Below are positions 1 through 13,109 of a stretch of 64,000 nt of DNA, piece after piece (position 1 is the first letter of the stretch; every line of letters starts with the position of its first letter). The notes under the pieces were generated by a model. It did no database searches, was not told where the DNA came from, and saw nothing but the letters and a program-made list of their open reading frames with translations. This DNA comes from Megaleporinus macrocephalus (lineage: Eukaryota > Chordata > Actinopteri > Characiformes > Anostomidae): NCBI GenBank assembly GCA_021613375.1, contig CM038710.1, forward strand, positions 28,953,763-29,017,762, in the 5' to 3' direction. The position numbers were made by a program, and so were the translations under genes.

Positions 1-379
1 GAATGGATGTAATTATACAAAAAGAGCTACGAGAATGCTGACATACCAGTTGTTGTTATTATTAGGGTTCTACTTATTATTTTTGTATGCCAATATCTCA
101 TTATTGTGTATAACAATCATTTTACACATCACTTGCACTTCCACCTCAGTGGTCATTGCTGGTTATAGGCCTGTCAGCGCCTCCTTAGTGGACAGTAAAG
201 ATAGTTTTGTAGTTAATTTGCTTCACACATGCTAGTTTTCGTACACTGTTGTTTAGGATAGTTCAAGTTGTATAGAAATTAAAGCAGGCGCTGCATTCTC
301 CCCTACAAGCAGGCCCACTTCGAGCTATATCCCCCCAGTTCTGCACCTTGGCAAATGAGGCAGCAAAGCGTTTGATCAC

Positions 380-560
380 TCTGCAGCCCGTACCTTCCCT
401 GTGTGTTCTCTGGCGACCGGCACAGTGAGTCGCGGTGTAAAAATAGAGGCGAGCAGCGCGGTGCGCAGCAGCCGGTCCCCCGGGGACCCCGTGTCACACA
501 CAGCACGGACGCACGCTAACGAATTCTCATCGGGTGAGGCGGAGGGGTGGGGGCCGCAGG
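380..560 (+). promoter_or_regulatory. CpG-rich block with TATA-like box and possible splice donor (candidate promoter or first exon)
   Basis: This 180-bp block is strikingly richer in GC and CpG than its surroundings. On the plus strand it has a TATA-like TAAAAATA at 438-445 and a donor-like CGG|GTGAGG with GT at 534-535. That arrangement fits a short first exon of an unknown gene, but overlapping ORFs on both strands resemble nothing I know. It may equally be a conserved non-coding element. Confidence 0.25.
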
Positions 561-599
561 TTCTCAGCATGGACGTGCTGTTCCTACAAGAGCTCTGTG

Positions 600-2660
600 G
601 AACCCCTGGCAACCACTGCACACCCTCCTTCATCCAACTCATGAAAAAAACTACCCGAGGCGATTCACACTGGAAAGAAGTGATGCTTTGAAATGAATTT
701 GATGAATTTAAGTCAAATGTGTTCCATATGAGCACAATGTATCACAACATCACAGTTATTGCCAAAAGTAAGTAAACTGAAAGACTGTAGAGGTAGTGAA
801 CTGAAATTATGTTGACGTAAAACAGTTTATGTACATAAACATAATGAACACATTTGAATCACATGCACTTAAAGCATCACATTTTTTAAGTGTTTAATTT
901 TTTAATGCACCTTATTTTTTCACTAATAAATGTGCCAGAACCTTTATGAATCATTATTATGTTTTAAAATAATTCACATCTAATAGCTGTAGCCTACTTT
1001 ATGCTGCACTGTGAAAGATACATTATACATATAACAGAAAATAGTTGCTGATGAAGCTGCTCATTAGCTTCTATTATGAGTGAGTATTGATACAGTTATG
1101 TTCTGTGCAGGGAATTGCTCTGAACTCCAATGTTGGAGCACTCCTTTAAATCTGAAGCTCTAACATGGCTTTGGATAGTATAAATATTTACCTTAAGGAG
1201 GCAGCAATGTGACACCTCTGCTAAACCGGGTAATTAACTCATTAGGTCTGTTAGAGCAGGAAGATCACCAAACTGTGCTGGACTAAAAAGCCCTCCAGGA
1301 GATTTGAGGCCTAGTGAGCTAGTTGTTGACGTTTTGTCTGTAATGCCGTATTGTAACCACAGTGTGTCGTCGTCTGCCAGTGAAAGACAGCTTGAAGGTG
1401 TGTCTCTGTGCCTCCTTTTCTCCTCCTCGGCATCTTCAAAATGTCAGTGGACTAGCCCCCTCCACCCCCACCTACCCCTATTTTTCCTAGCCCCAGCTAA
1501 GCCCAGCTGCAAGACAGTGCCTATTAGTGATTTCTAGAACACTGTCCTGATGTCTAGACTGTACGTACACGTATTGCTACACTGTTCAGAAATAGTTCCA
1601 TAGACTTCATTCACACAGGCAGCTGAACTACAGTTGTTTTAGACAGAGAGAAAGATTTTCTGCAGTGTGAAAGACATAAAGAATACATGAGATTCTACTT
1701 TTTGCAATTCTAGCCGCTTTTCTATGTGACTTCAAATGCAATTTAAATAGATCCTTGAACATGTGACTCAGTTTGGCCAGTCAGGTCGTATTGCAGTTTT
1801 TTTTTCCTGCTCAGAATTTTTGATGTGAGAATGTTTGAACAGAATCAGATTATATTTGTGGCCAGGCTCTAAAATGTTCAGGAATAGAAATCAAGTACAA
1901 CTGAGATGGATATTAAAACATTTGTAGTAATTTTCAGCCCTATGTACACCTGCAACAGTGTTGATATACAGTCAAATACGTATAAGGTCATACAACTCAG
2001 TTTGGTTACTTGTAGACAATGTTTCATGTCCGAATCAGATCTGGGTAAACTTTGGCTGGATTACATTTACAGTTTTCACAAAAATTTGCTTCACAAAATA
2101 TAAATAATAATAATAATAATAATAAAAATACATACATCTGTTTATACATTTAACACAATAGCACATATTCATTATCTGTATAGAATCTTTTGAGGTGGTA
2201 AAAGTAAACATAAATAAACCAGAAACGATGTGTGTTGATCTGATACAATCAGATCTAAAACTGGGGACGCATTTTTCGAAAACTGTAAATGGAATCCTGT
2301 CATAGTTTATCCAGATAAAAAAAAAGGTTAAAAGTGGATTTAAGAACACCGGCTGTCTGAACAAAGCTTTTAAGTTTGCCTCGTTTCACCCCTGCTATAG
2401 TCAAGGCCCTAGACTTGCACCTCGCGACGCACAATCCGACAAAAGGGCAGTTTCAACAGCGCCCAATTGCTGGACTGATTAACAAGGACAGACAGACAGA
2501 ATGAGAGTGATATGGAGGTGAAGGCCCTCTGTTCAAACTTCCGTCACGGGCTCCACTCCTCCAGCATCAATACAAACATCAGAAATGTTTGCGGGACTCT
2601 GACAAATGAGAGCTACACAAAGAGGGAGAACAAAGACTACACCCTGCACTGCTAGTGAGA
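600..2660. other. Intergenic AT-rich DNA, nothing recognised
   Basis: There are no supported exons. A short (AAT)n tract lies at 2103-2125. Small ORFs in both directions lack any recognisable motif. Confidence 0.5.
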
Positions 2661-2668
2661 GTCGAAAG

Positions 2669-2704
2669 CACACACACACACACACACACACATACATACA
2701 CACA
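2669..2704. repeat. (CA)n microsatellite
   Basis: CA dinucleotide array with a short CATA-type interruption at its right end. Confidence 0.95.
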
Positions 2705-2709
2705 TAGTG

Positions 2710-5700
2710 CAGGAGAAGATGGCTTTAATGAGCTACATTATTACATACAAGCACATCATTCTAAGCACAAATGAATGCAGCACATTCTACTCCAGGCCAC
2801 ACACGGTTCCCATTGTTGAGTCTTGAAGTGCGATATCTTCGGTGGGAACAGATGATGCTGTTGTTTTGAAACCTGGGATAATTTTGCAGATTTTTTGGTG
2901 TGGAGTCTGGATTTATGTGCAAGATATCAGGTGCACATGCATTTTAACAGTTTGCCATGTGATGTCATAACACAACGCATCCCATTGATCAGCCTGATTG
3001 ACTGAAATAATCACTTTAAAGAGTCAATTGTTTATTGATGAGTCAATAACCCACCCTCGTATAATGAAAGCATATCATAGGCCTGCTTTCTGACATCTTA
3101 CAGATGACACTATTATACTTTTCACAATCCACAGTAGGAGTGCAATAATACCCATATTTCAGGTTCTGAGGGGAATATATACTGATATTTGATATTTCAT
3201 ATATTAAAAATATCCTAATTCTGAAGAGTTCTGATTATTTGATCACTGCCAGCGGGTTCCAGGAAATGCAGCAAATAACCCATATGCAAGGAAATATACG
3301 TCTAATATATGTTTTGAAATATTTGCCTTGTAATATATTTCCATATATTTGACATATATGGAAATATTAGCAGTTGACACTGTTATGTGTGTTTCATCTA
3401 CATTTGTGCACATATATAAATATATTAACATATATGTGTATATATTGGCATTAGCATGTTCAGTTAAAGCCCCAAGGACCCTAAATCTGAGATTTCTTTT
3501 TAATTAAGTTAATATTGTTCCTCTGGACCACAATGTACATGTACAAAGTATGTGTTATGAATAAATGACAAATATATTTCATTATATTTTTCTCTTCTCC
3601 ATATAAATTGGCCAGTTCTAAAATAACCCACCATAACCAAGATCTAGCAAGTTAGACCACCTGTGTATAGCTGCCCGGCGCTTGTTTATTTGTTTGTCCT
3701 TACACATACGCATCACTTCATCGATCTGCATGTCTATTCATCCAAGATTTTTTTCTTTTGTCTAGTTAGCATCCCATGAAAAATTTTAGTTCTGCATGAG
3801 GGGCAGAGCAGTGTAGGAGTGTTGGACCTAGAGCTGTCAATCAAGCTGCTCATTAGCCACGCCCACAAAGTTCTCAAATGAACACTTTTTAAAATATTTA
3901 TATTTTTCATTCAAGCTTTGATGGATGTTTAATATAACATTGAAAGTTTAGTATCATACAAACATTTTTGAATGTTTTGATAGTTTTCCCCGGGAGTTTG
4001 GATGTTTTAAGCACATATTTACTTCACACACATTGCACATATATTTTTAATATAAGAAAATATATGTACATATATTTTTCTTCCATATGGGAAGAGATGG
4101 GCATGCAGTTGTAAATGTTTATTTATTTTTCAGGTTTGTCTACAGTAACTATAGACAGATGTATGTAAATCATTAAGACAATCTAGAATTCACCAAATAT
4201 ATTATGAATTCACCATTTATAAATGTTTTTATGGCAAATTCTGATTTCTTTACAGCAAAATTGTATGTTTTGCTAATTTGTTTTATTTTTTGTATACCTG
4301 AAGCTCGCACTATGGGCTTAATGAGCACATAAAACACACTAGCACATTTCCAGCACTTTCTATTTACTAAATTCACAATACAAATAACACTTCTTAAACA
4401 AAACATTATTTAAATAGGATGATATCAAATAAAGTGCAACACGTGATATCATGTTGTTTAACACATTAAGTTATCTGTAGTTATGCTGTGCAAGTGCACT
4501 TACCTGCCTAGAGTTATCTATGTTACAAAATGTTATGAGCCCTGATCAAAGAATACTTTAGATAATACTTCAAAATGCACAATTCTGATTCCCTGGGCTG
4601 ACTCCCCTGAAGCATATATCTATATTTTCTGTTCTTATTCTGAACCAGAAGCCTCACTGGAACAAATACAGCACACTATGAGCGCTAAATTGACTTAACA
4701 AGGCACAATTCAATTTGTCGAAAACTATTAAGGCAATTGCAACTCTGGGACCTCTGGCCATTTCCATTAAGTCTCACAAGTAGAATAGATAAGATTATTC
4801 TAGCTGGCTTATCATGTTCAGGTGGTGCTGGGGGGGCCATGGTATTTGTGAGCAAATGACTATACTGTATATGAATGTAAATTGTGATTCTGAGTATAAA
4901 AACTGTAAATATTGGTGTAAATTTTGTTAATTTACTGTGAAGAGTATATAATGTATGACTGTATACAAACGGGTGTATTCTTGTATTCTTAAGTATGTAT
5001 GTATGATGTACATTCTAAACTTAGAATATCTATTTTGTATATGTCTCCGTACCAGTGTATGTGTCGTATGTGACGCTTGTGACTGACGTGTCAAAAAACT
5101 TGCGTGTTGAAAACTGCAGGGTGTTTTCTGTTTATATTTTACATTTTTTTTTTTGTTTGTTTTTGGTATGTGTGTGTGTTTCTTTAAGTTTGATGTTGTA
5201 TAACCAGATGTTTTCACTGGTTCTTCCCAGTAAAAGGGCCTCAGGACCGTGAACTGTCTGTGCTACTGTCTGTCCTCTGAACCTTTCAACCGTTAGTTTG
5301 CTTATAATAATTTTTCTTTCGTTGTTAACATTGGTTTATTAATCAATGTAGCCGTCAACATAGCATTTATTGCCGACTAGACCTCCTGTACTTTACTCAG
5401 TGTGGTTATTCTGCAATGTTATTGTTTTTTTGCTGCTGTCAGACTTTGGGAAACTCATGCACTTCTTAGTTCAGTGTGTTAGCTAGCATTATAGCAGAAA
5501 GCTCCTAGAAGACCTGTAGCTAAAGCAAACCCATTCTTTATATTTTAAAGTATAACGACAAAGGATAACGATCAAAATTAAGAGAGCAATGCACTCTGGC
5601 AGTGCAGTTTTTATCATTAGGAATGTTTATTGTGAATGTAAATGCATTTTAACCCCTTAGAGTGCTGTCGACGTCATTTTGAACTTGTTTAATGTGAAAC

Positions 5701-6440
5701 ACAGCCAATGCCTTTTCATAAGTTGTTTCTGCTCATATCTTAAAACATGATGTAAAGTCTCCACGTTTGTGCTGTACTAGACTTAGATGCAAAAAAAGCA
5801 ATATTTCTGCAGGCACTTCAGCTAAATGTGGGTAGACAAACTGTGGGACGGATCAAGTGTGAGGTGATATCACAGTCATGGAGCCTGTTGGGACCAGCAC
5901 TGGTGGCGTAGCTCTTTTCACGATGTAGAAAAAACTGCCATGGTGCAGTACATTTTAGGCCTTTCAACTTGATATGACCCCACACCCAAACCCTGTTCAT
6001 TAGGGTGCGAGCACATTCATATACTAGCCAAATTTACTCTCTTACTCTTAGCTGTACCGAGGACTCTTCTGATGTCAGTGTCATTGACAATGTACAGTAT
6101 TTCTGACACACTTGGAAAGAAACTATATGACTACTGTATATTGACCATCACAGAAATCAACAATAAAGAGTTGATTCTCGGCCCTGTTTTTCTGGCTCAT
6201 TCTTTCGAATCAGTTGTAGGGCGGATTCATTTTATAACAACATCATCAACAACAACAACAACAACAATAATAATAATGTAATATCTGTACTATGTTTATA
6301 GTTCTGGTTGCTGTCAGTTTTAAGTGGTATTCAGTATTCAGAATTTTATTATGTCATTAAGGTCTTATGTAATGTTTATTATGAATACAGTCATTCTTAA
6401 TTAGAAATCAACCATATTTATATATTAAAGGCATAATATT
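2710..6440. other. Intergenic AT-rich DNA, nothing recognised
   Basis: Contains many short ATATAT-rich words (3160-4090) but no gene. A mixed (CAA)n/(TAA)n tract lies at 6248-6277. Confidence 0.5.
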
Positions 6441-6446
6441 TGCATG

Positions 6447-6716
6447 GACTTAAGTGACATGTCCCCACCAATATTCAGCAATTACTGAATTGTCCCCACC
6501 AATAATTTCCCCTTGGTAAACATTTGATTGACCTGGAAGTGCAGATATGGTCAGTGGTGAGTGTGATTGGCTGCGCCTTTCTCTTCTATCACTCTTCTAT
6601 ATGCGAGACCTACCATGCAAGATTCAGGTCCAACGTGGGTGACACATGGGTGTGAAAAGCGAGCAAGGTTTGCAGCAAAAATAGCTATTTTTCAAAGAGA
6701 CGTGTCACTTAAAGTC
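6447..6716. mobile_element. Candidate MITE with short terminal inverted repeats
   Basis: The left end ACTTAAGTGACATGTC (6448-6463) is the near-complement of the right end GACGTGTCACTTAAAGT (6699-6715). The body has two GTCCCCACCAAT words near the left end. No clear target-site duplication was found and no coding sequence is present. Confidence 0.4.
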
Positions 6717-7095
6717 ACTTAAAGTGTAGTTCACTAATGAAAAATCCATCATAGTAACGTTAATGGCAACGCTCGGCTTTGGCGCACAGTATACAGCAGG
6801 CTGACATTGTCTGTAGTTATGAAGAACAAGCAGTGTTGCCTACTTATATGAATGCTAATGTATATGAGATGTCAGTTGTATTATGGCTGAAGTAATATTG
6901 ATAAGTCTTTAGATGTAAACTCACTGTTTACTGGTTTGAAACAGGTTGAAACTGGTCTATGTCTTGTAGTTTAAATGAGACATTAAGAAAGATTATTTTT
7001 TTTCTAGGCTTGTTACTTTGGTTTTGTGGACAACAGCACCAGGTTATGTGCTCCATGTATTAACCTGAATGTATGAGACCTGTTTTATGGGGGGC

Positions 7096-7098
<3 letters not shown>

Positions 7099-7172
<74 letters not shown>
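7099..7172. repeat. (AT)n microsatellite
   Basis: Perfect AT dinucleotide array of about 37 units. Confidence 0.98.
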
Positions 7173-7174
<2 letters not shown>

Positions 7175-7262
7175 CTTCTGCTTTATCCCATTGGAGCCAA
7201 TCCCAGCGTCATCAGTCGAAGGCGGCTACGCCATGGACAGGTCACCAGTACACTTTAGAGGG
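7175..7262. repeat. Fragment of a high-copy fish repeat next to the (AT)n array
   Basis: The words CCAATCCCAGCGTCATCAG, GAAGGCGGCTACGCCATGGA and CAGGTCACCAGT follow the order of a very common teleost dispersed repeat (remembered form: cccagcgtcat, gaaggc, ccctggacaggtcgccag). Identification is from memory. Confidence 0.6.
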
Positions 7263-8403
7263 ATTGAATCGGATACATCACCAGCAGCTTGTGAGAAGTG
7301 CTGCTAGAAAAGAAGGCCCCGCATATTAGAATGATGTTCCAGAGGAGTGGCTAAAATAATGTAGGAGAAAATAAAGATGAAGAGTTTATTTTAATGTTTT
7401 AAAAAAGGCTCAGGGTGAATCAGTGCTGCTGTTAAAGTTAACAGACAATGTTGCTTTGAGAATACAAGCAGATGACCATAAGCACTTTCTGCATAAATCT
7501 GTTATCATAAAGCCATATAAAATGTTCATGCTACATTTAGCCCACGTTAGTTTGCCCCCTGCTCACCCCTACTTGTAAAATGTTTTCTAATTGTTGGTGA
7601 ATGCACACTGCTGTCTTTACACTGATATATGCCTCACCTGTTCTCTACAGAGTTGAACACACAGTCACTCTCCACCAGGCAAACACACACACACACATTT
7701 GCAAAGTTAAACACTCTAGTGAAAAGCCGTGGACGAGAGGCTGAGTCACTGTGTGTTGAGTGGCCCTTCTTTTCAGGCTTGGTGAAAGCAAACACAACAC
7801 AGGTGAGAGAGACAGAGCTGAGACTCGCATGGCACCTAATAAACGCTTGCATAGAGGAAAAAAAGCAGGACTTCTTTCTTGCACATTTCTGTAGTTGTCA
7901 TGTTTTGGCATTTTTTTAAGTGAGAGTAAGTTAAAACATCACTGTGAACACACTCACACGGGCCATTGTTCTGTAATAGATATTTCTCCAATAGATATTT
8001 ATTAGTTGAGCAATATATTGTATAGAAGATACATACTTATTTTTATTTTTTTAAAAGCAACAAAATGTGTAATGTGACTATTCCAATAATGTTCTTGAGA
8101 ATTGATGATGACTCATGAATTCACAATTGATTGCATTAGTCTGCTCAGGACTGCAACATTTCAGCAACAGCCCACATAAAAAAAGATACTTTATTGTTTA
8201 ATTTACTTACATAGTACAAATATCAAATGCATAGTACTTAAGTATTACAAATATTATTTTTGATCAGAACAAAAAACATTAAAATAGTATTGCTTATTCT
8301 CTTATATAGGTATATTGAACTATATATCAATAGAAGTGCTAAAGTAATAATTAAGTGTATAAACATAAACTCAATTCAGAAATTCTCAATCTCAATTAAA
8401 AAA
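7263..8403. other. Intergenic DNA, nothing recognised
   Basis: AT-rich sequence with a short (CA)n at 7682-7697 and no supported gene. Confidence 0.5.
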
Positions 8404-8555
8404 TTCAGTTTTCCATGAATTTGACTCTTTAAGTTTGACCCCTTAAGTCAGAATTAGGTGCATAAAAAGGCTGTCTCAAAACGGCTGTCCTGCACCGCCT
8501 GCATTAACCCTAAGTCCTTTAGTGCAGTCTCAACACCTCCTGTGTTCCTGTGTCT
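8404..8555. repeat. Repeat R1, copy 1
   Basis: Shares its order of words with 10283-10410: TTCAGTTTTC, GCATAAAAA, AAACGGCTG, CTGTGTCT. The copies have many substitutions and small indels, indicating an old duplication or two copies of an unclassified element. Confidence 0.75.
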
Positions 8556-9101
8556 GCATTAGAGCTAGTAAGAGTTACGGGTAGTAATAAAGAGTTTCAG
8601 TCATTGATAACCAGAAGCTGAAGGGTGTAGTTTCTATCACACATTTAATGCTTATTCATGATATTTGGAATGCTAGATGAGTGTAAAAGCTCCTTCACTG
8701 TTTAAACAGGTTAATATATGCTCCGCTTTTATGTTTTGCATGTTTTTGGCTACAAACTGCTATTAAATGATCTTTACTTTAGAATATGGGATGCAAATGA
8801 AAACTTGTTTGGCACTTTCAGGCCTTTAATTAGTGATGACCCTTACTTCAGATTTATGGAACACATCTTAAAGCTTTAGTGGTGTAATAAACTTTTATTA
8901 GCTCTAAAGTAATAAACTCCAGAAGTCACCTGACTCTATTTAGAACCTACAAGAAGAAAAAGTGTTCAATTATTTATAGATACCATGTGTTTATGGATAA
9001 AAAATATAGCCTGTTTTAAGGATTCTGAGGGATTAGGAGGGAAACTTGTGTAAAAACAGTTAATGACTGTTTTTTGCTCCATACAAATCAGATATTTAGT
9101 T

Positions 9102-10178
9102 AACTTTCACAAATGTACTGCAGTGAAAGTTGGAGCAACTGGTATAAGAGTCTCCCCTGAAGACAGTAAGTCCATTGCCGCAGAGTGAATCTGTTACACC
9201 CCTGGATATCAGTTTCCCCTGTTTCTCTGAAATCCAGGCCCGATTCCACTGTAGCAAACTGAAACTTGGTGTATTATTAGCTGCAATGGAGACAATCACT
9301 GTTGAAAGGCACTAGAATACAAACAAGGAGGAAGAGTCTCGGAAAAGGCGCCTTAGTCTCTATTGCTGGATTAACCAAGTAACATGCAATTATTAGACAC
9401 CACCAAAATACTGTGTCTTTCTACACGCCAGGTGTCGACCCACTGCAGGTGATAACACACTTAGAGGAACTTTCATTTACTCTAAGCTTATGTGTTAAGA
9501 TGTATTCAGAACTCTTGCTGAAGTGATGGCAGTCTCCTGTACCTGGTTGACTGAGAGGGATATGGGCATAGAATAAAGCTAGGTACCTTAACCTGCAATC
9601 TGGGACAACCTGGACCCTGTGCTGACAGCAGAATGCAACTATCACCATCCATACTGACCAGGTTCGAGCTCAAGAATCCCGGAACTGAGTTACTGTCAGT
9701 CGCTACTGTACCCAGCTCAATCTTTATCTCAATTTTATCCATTCTTCAAAACGGTTTTACCTGGCTCGGTAAAGGCTTGCAGTCGTGCTAGTCAGCCTTC
9801 TTTGAGGATTACGTTCCTAGTTTTGTGTTTCTGTAATTTAGCATGACCGGACATCCCCATATTTTGCTGGCCTGCCCCTGAAAATGTCCCCCTTTTAGGA
9901 GGTCTACAAATTAAATGCACACCAGAACGTCTTAAGAAAGACCTGGCGGCAAAATAGGTGGGCAGACATCTCGTAATGGGCTTGTTTTAGAAAACAGGGG
10001 GCTGCTGTTGCTATCTATTTACCATTTCTAGCACTCGCTGGCCTAGTTTTCAAGAATACTGCTTTGAATAATATGACTGGACACTAACAAGTGTCAAGGG
10101 AATCCACAACATCAACAAAAAAATCTTTCAAAGACATGAGGTTAAAGGCAGAGGTGGGGTTACAGGATTTGGAATTGA
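9102..10178. repeat. Repeat R2, copy 1 (about 1.08 kb, unclassified)
   Basis: Nearly full-length similarity with 11754-12744 in the same orientation. Shared segments include GAAGACAGTAAGTCCATTGC, GCCCGATTCCACTGTAGCAA and GAGGTGGGGTTACAG. The left end carries a small palindrome, AACTTTCAC ... GTGAAAGTT (9102-9131). Stops interrupt every frame and no protein domain is recognisable. Confidence 0.85.
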
Positions 10179-10282
10179 TATTAAAATGGACTGTATGGAC
10201 TGGAGACTGAACAGCAAGATTTTAAACTTACAATGTTTACCTATGACTTCAAGTGGTTTTATTTCTTAAAAAGTGAGGAACG

Positions 10283-10410
10283 TTCAGTTTTCATGATTTT
10301 GACCCGTTCAGTCTGAATTTGGAGCATAAAAAGCATAGCTTGAAACGGCTGCCCTACACCACCTGCGTAAACCTTTAGCCCTCTGTTCATTCTCAACACT
10401 TCCTGTGTCT
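10283..10410. repeat. Repeat R1, copy 2
   Basis: Second copy of the 8404-8555 repeat in the same orientation, a little shorter because of small deletions. Confidence 0.75.
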
Positions 10411-10424
10411 AAAGTGTCTCTGTC

Positions 10425-11200
10425 CAGCCAGGCGTGAGAGGCCAAAGACCAATCGCTGACAGGAAGTCAGGCAGAAGGCCAAGTGGAATTGACAACACTG
10501 GCTGGCTCAGAGGCAATCCTCTCAGCTGACTGGAAACAATTAATGCCTCCAGATCGATGAGGAGGTCTCTTAGGAATCACATGGAGCTGACATGAAAAAA
10601 ATATGGGTTTATGTGGGTCAGAGTGTGTGAGTGCCTTTAAGTAATGTTGGAAGAGGGAAAAAAAAACATATTAAGAAATTGTCTGTTGGTCGCCGCCACT
10701 TCAATCTTATCAACTTATCTCTTCATCTCCTGGAGCTCAATGTACAGATCTGAGTGAATAAAGGCGGTGAAAATTGTTTCCATTGGCCCCATTCCTGCCA
10801 AGATACATGGTTTAGCTTTCTCAACACTTAGTACATGCTTTTTAGGACCATCGCACTAATTGAATAAAACTGCTGTAGGGATGCCTGATCGAGGCAGATG
10901 TCTTCTGCAAATGGACACACCGTCTTTTTTTTTTTTTGATGCATGTTTGGCGGCCATTATTGTCACATGGGGCAATTTAGCTCTGGACAGCTAGCACACA
11001 ACCCGGCATTAGCGAGGCTCACTACCTCAGCTCTGGCACAAATTACCCAGTGTGAATCTGGAGGAGCCAAGTGGCACTCAGCCTGCAGAAGTCAGCATTA
11101 GGAGCTGCCGTTGACATGAGGACATCATTGGCAATTTGAGCTGTTGAAGGCTGTCTTTCCTCAACGGTGTAAAAAGCATGTTGATTCAGTAAAGGTTGGA
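10425..11200. other. Non-repetitive block with conserved-non-coding-element character
   Basis: Base composition is balanced and there are no simple repeats except one T tract at 10925-10938. It has CpG-containing and homeobox-type (CAATTAATGCC) words and no long ORF. It has no counterpart between R1 and R2 of the first unit, so it separates the two repeat units asymmetrically. Regulatory function is inference from its look only. Confidence 0.2.
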
Positions 11201-11753
11201 GGAACATTCAGGTAGGCCAACACGTCACACTTCACATATTATCTTCTCTTACAAATGTAAGACAAACTAAAATGTCCTTGTAAATATGTTTTACTTCAAA
11301 TCCTTGAAGCAATGGCACTTCCCTTTGCTGCCTGTCCTTACTTACCTGTCCAGAATATGAATCATCTGTTTCTCATCACCTTTCCCACCACTGCAATTGC
11401 ACTATTTATGAAGACTTGCTATTACTGAGCCTTCTATGACAATAAGCCTTGCGTCTGGCTGTCCATGCTTTCTGCAGTTGACGAGTTCAGATGGTTTGGA
11501 GAGTTGTGTCCAAGCTCAACAGCAGTCCGGCTGTGATTAAGGCATCACCACCATTAAGTGAATAGATTCACCAAGGCCTGCTGTCTATTGATGATGCCCA
11601 GACTTCCTACCAAATTCCAAAGCTTTTACAGCATGTGGTTCATGGATACAGGATGTTAGAAGATCATCTAGATGGTCAAAGTCTCAGACCGATTTGAGTG
11701 TCATATCTAGTCACTACATATAGGCTAAAGGTAGGTGAACTAGAGGCTCAGAC

Positions 11754-12744
11754 AACTTTCACAATTGTACTGCAGTAAAAGTTGAAGCAACTGGTATAAG
11801 ATTCTCCCCTGAAGACAGTAAGTCCATTGCCGCAGAGTGAATCTGTTACATCCTTGGATATCAGTTTCCTTGTTTCTCTAAAATCTAGGCCCGATTCCAC
11901 TGTAGCAAACTGAAACTTGGTGTATTATTAGCTGCAATTGAGCAAAAACAGAGACAATCACTGTTGAAAGGCACTAGAATACAAACAAGGACAAAAAGTA
12001 TCGGAAAAGGGCGCCTTAGTCCCTGGTCCAGTGGATTATTTAACATATATTGATGGATTAACCAAGTAACATGCAATTATTAGACACCAACAAAATACTG
12101 TGTCTTTCCTTACGCCAGAGGTGTGGACCCACTGCAGCTGATAAACATTCAGTTACTCTTATTATGGACTCTTAGCTTATGGGTTGAGACCATCCGGAAC
12201 TCTTGCTGAAGCGATAACAGCTTCCTGTATCTGGTTGACGGAGAGGGATAAGGGCAAAGAATGATGTTGGGTACTTTAAAGGAGCAATCTGGGACAACCC
12301 AGACCCTGTGGTGACAGTAGAATGCTACTATCACCATCATACTGACCAGGATTGAGACCAAGAATCCCAGCTTTGTGTAAAAGGAGCTACCTGGGTTACA
12401 AATGCTTGCAATCGCACTATTCAGCCTTCTTTGAGGATTACGTTCCTAGTTTTATGTCTCTGTAATTTAGCGTGACCTCGCCATTTTCTGCTGGCCTGTC
12501 CCCGACTGGAGCTGTCCCTGAAAAAGTCCCCCTTTTTAACTGCAAATTAAAAACACACCAGAAAGTCATTAAAAAAACCTGGCCGCAAAATAGATGAGCA
12601 GACTCGTAAAGTGCTTGTTTAAGAAAACAGAGAGGGCAACTGTTACTATCTACTTACCACTTCTTGGCCTAGTTTTAAAGAATACTGCTTTGTATAAGAT
12701 GACCAGAAGTCCACAACAGAGGTGGGGTTACAGAATTTGAATTG
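11754..12744. repeat. Repeat R2, copy 2 (about 1 kb)
   Basis: Direct copy of 9102-10178 with scattered substitutions and a few indels. One example is an additional GAGCAAAAAC insertion near 11940; another is a 59-bp shortening near the right end. It has the same terminal palindrome in mutated form. Confidence 0.85.
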
Positions 12745-13109
12745 TACTTCCATTGCATTGCATGTATACACATACAATCTACTACCATGACTACCATGCC
12801 ATCAACAAATGGCATAATATATTTTTTTAACTGCATCACTTTGACATATGGCATTTGTTGATAGCCGTCTCCGTCTCTCCAGAACCCAGAGTAAGCCCAG
12901 GGGTGTGCTCAGGCTAGCCAGAGCTGTGTTAAAGGAATCCGTCCAATCAAGCGAAAGCACCACTAATTCCCACTTGTTTAATCAGCTGGACTGCTTAGTT
13001 ACATGAAGAGGATTCTTGCTTGGTTGGAATGAAAACTCACAGTCAGAAAAGATTGCTGTGCCCTGTGTGATTTAGAGTCGTTCTCCTTTGACCTTTTTCA
13101 GATTCTGTG

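Noticed and set aside
376..735. 119-codon minus-strand ORF over the CpG-rich block
   Set aside because: Overlaps equally long plus-strand frames and contains no recognisable motif; long frames are expected by chance in such composition.
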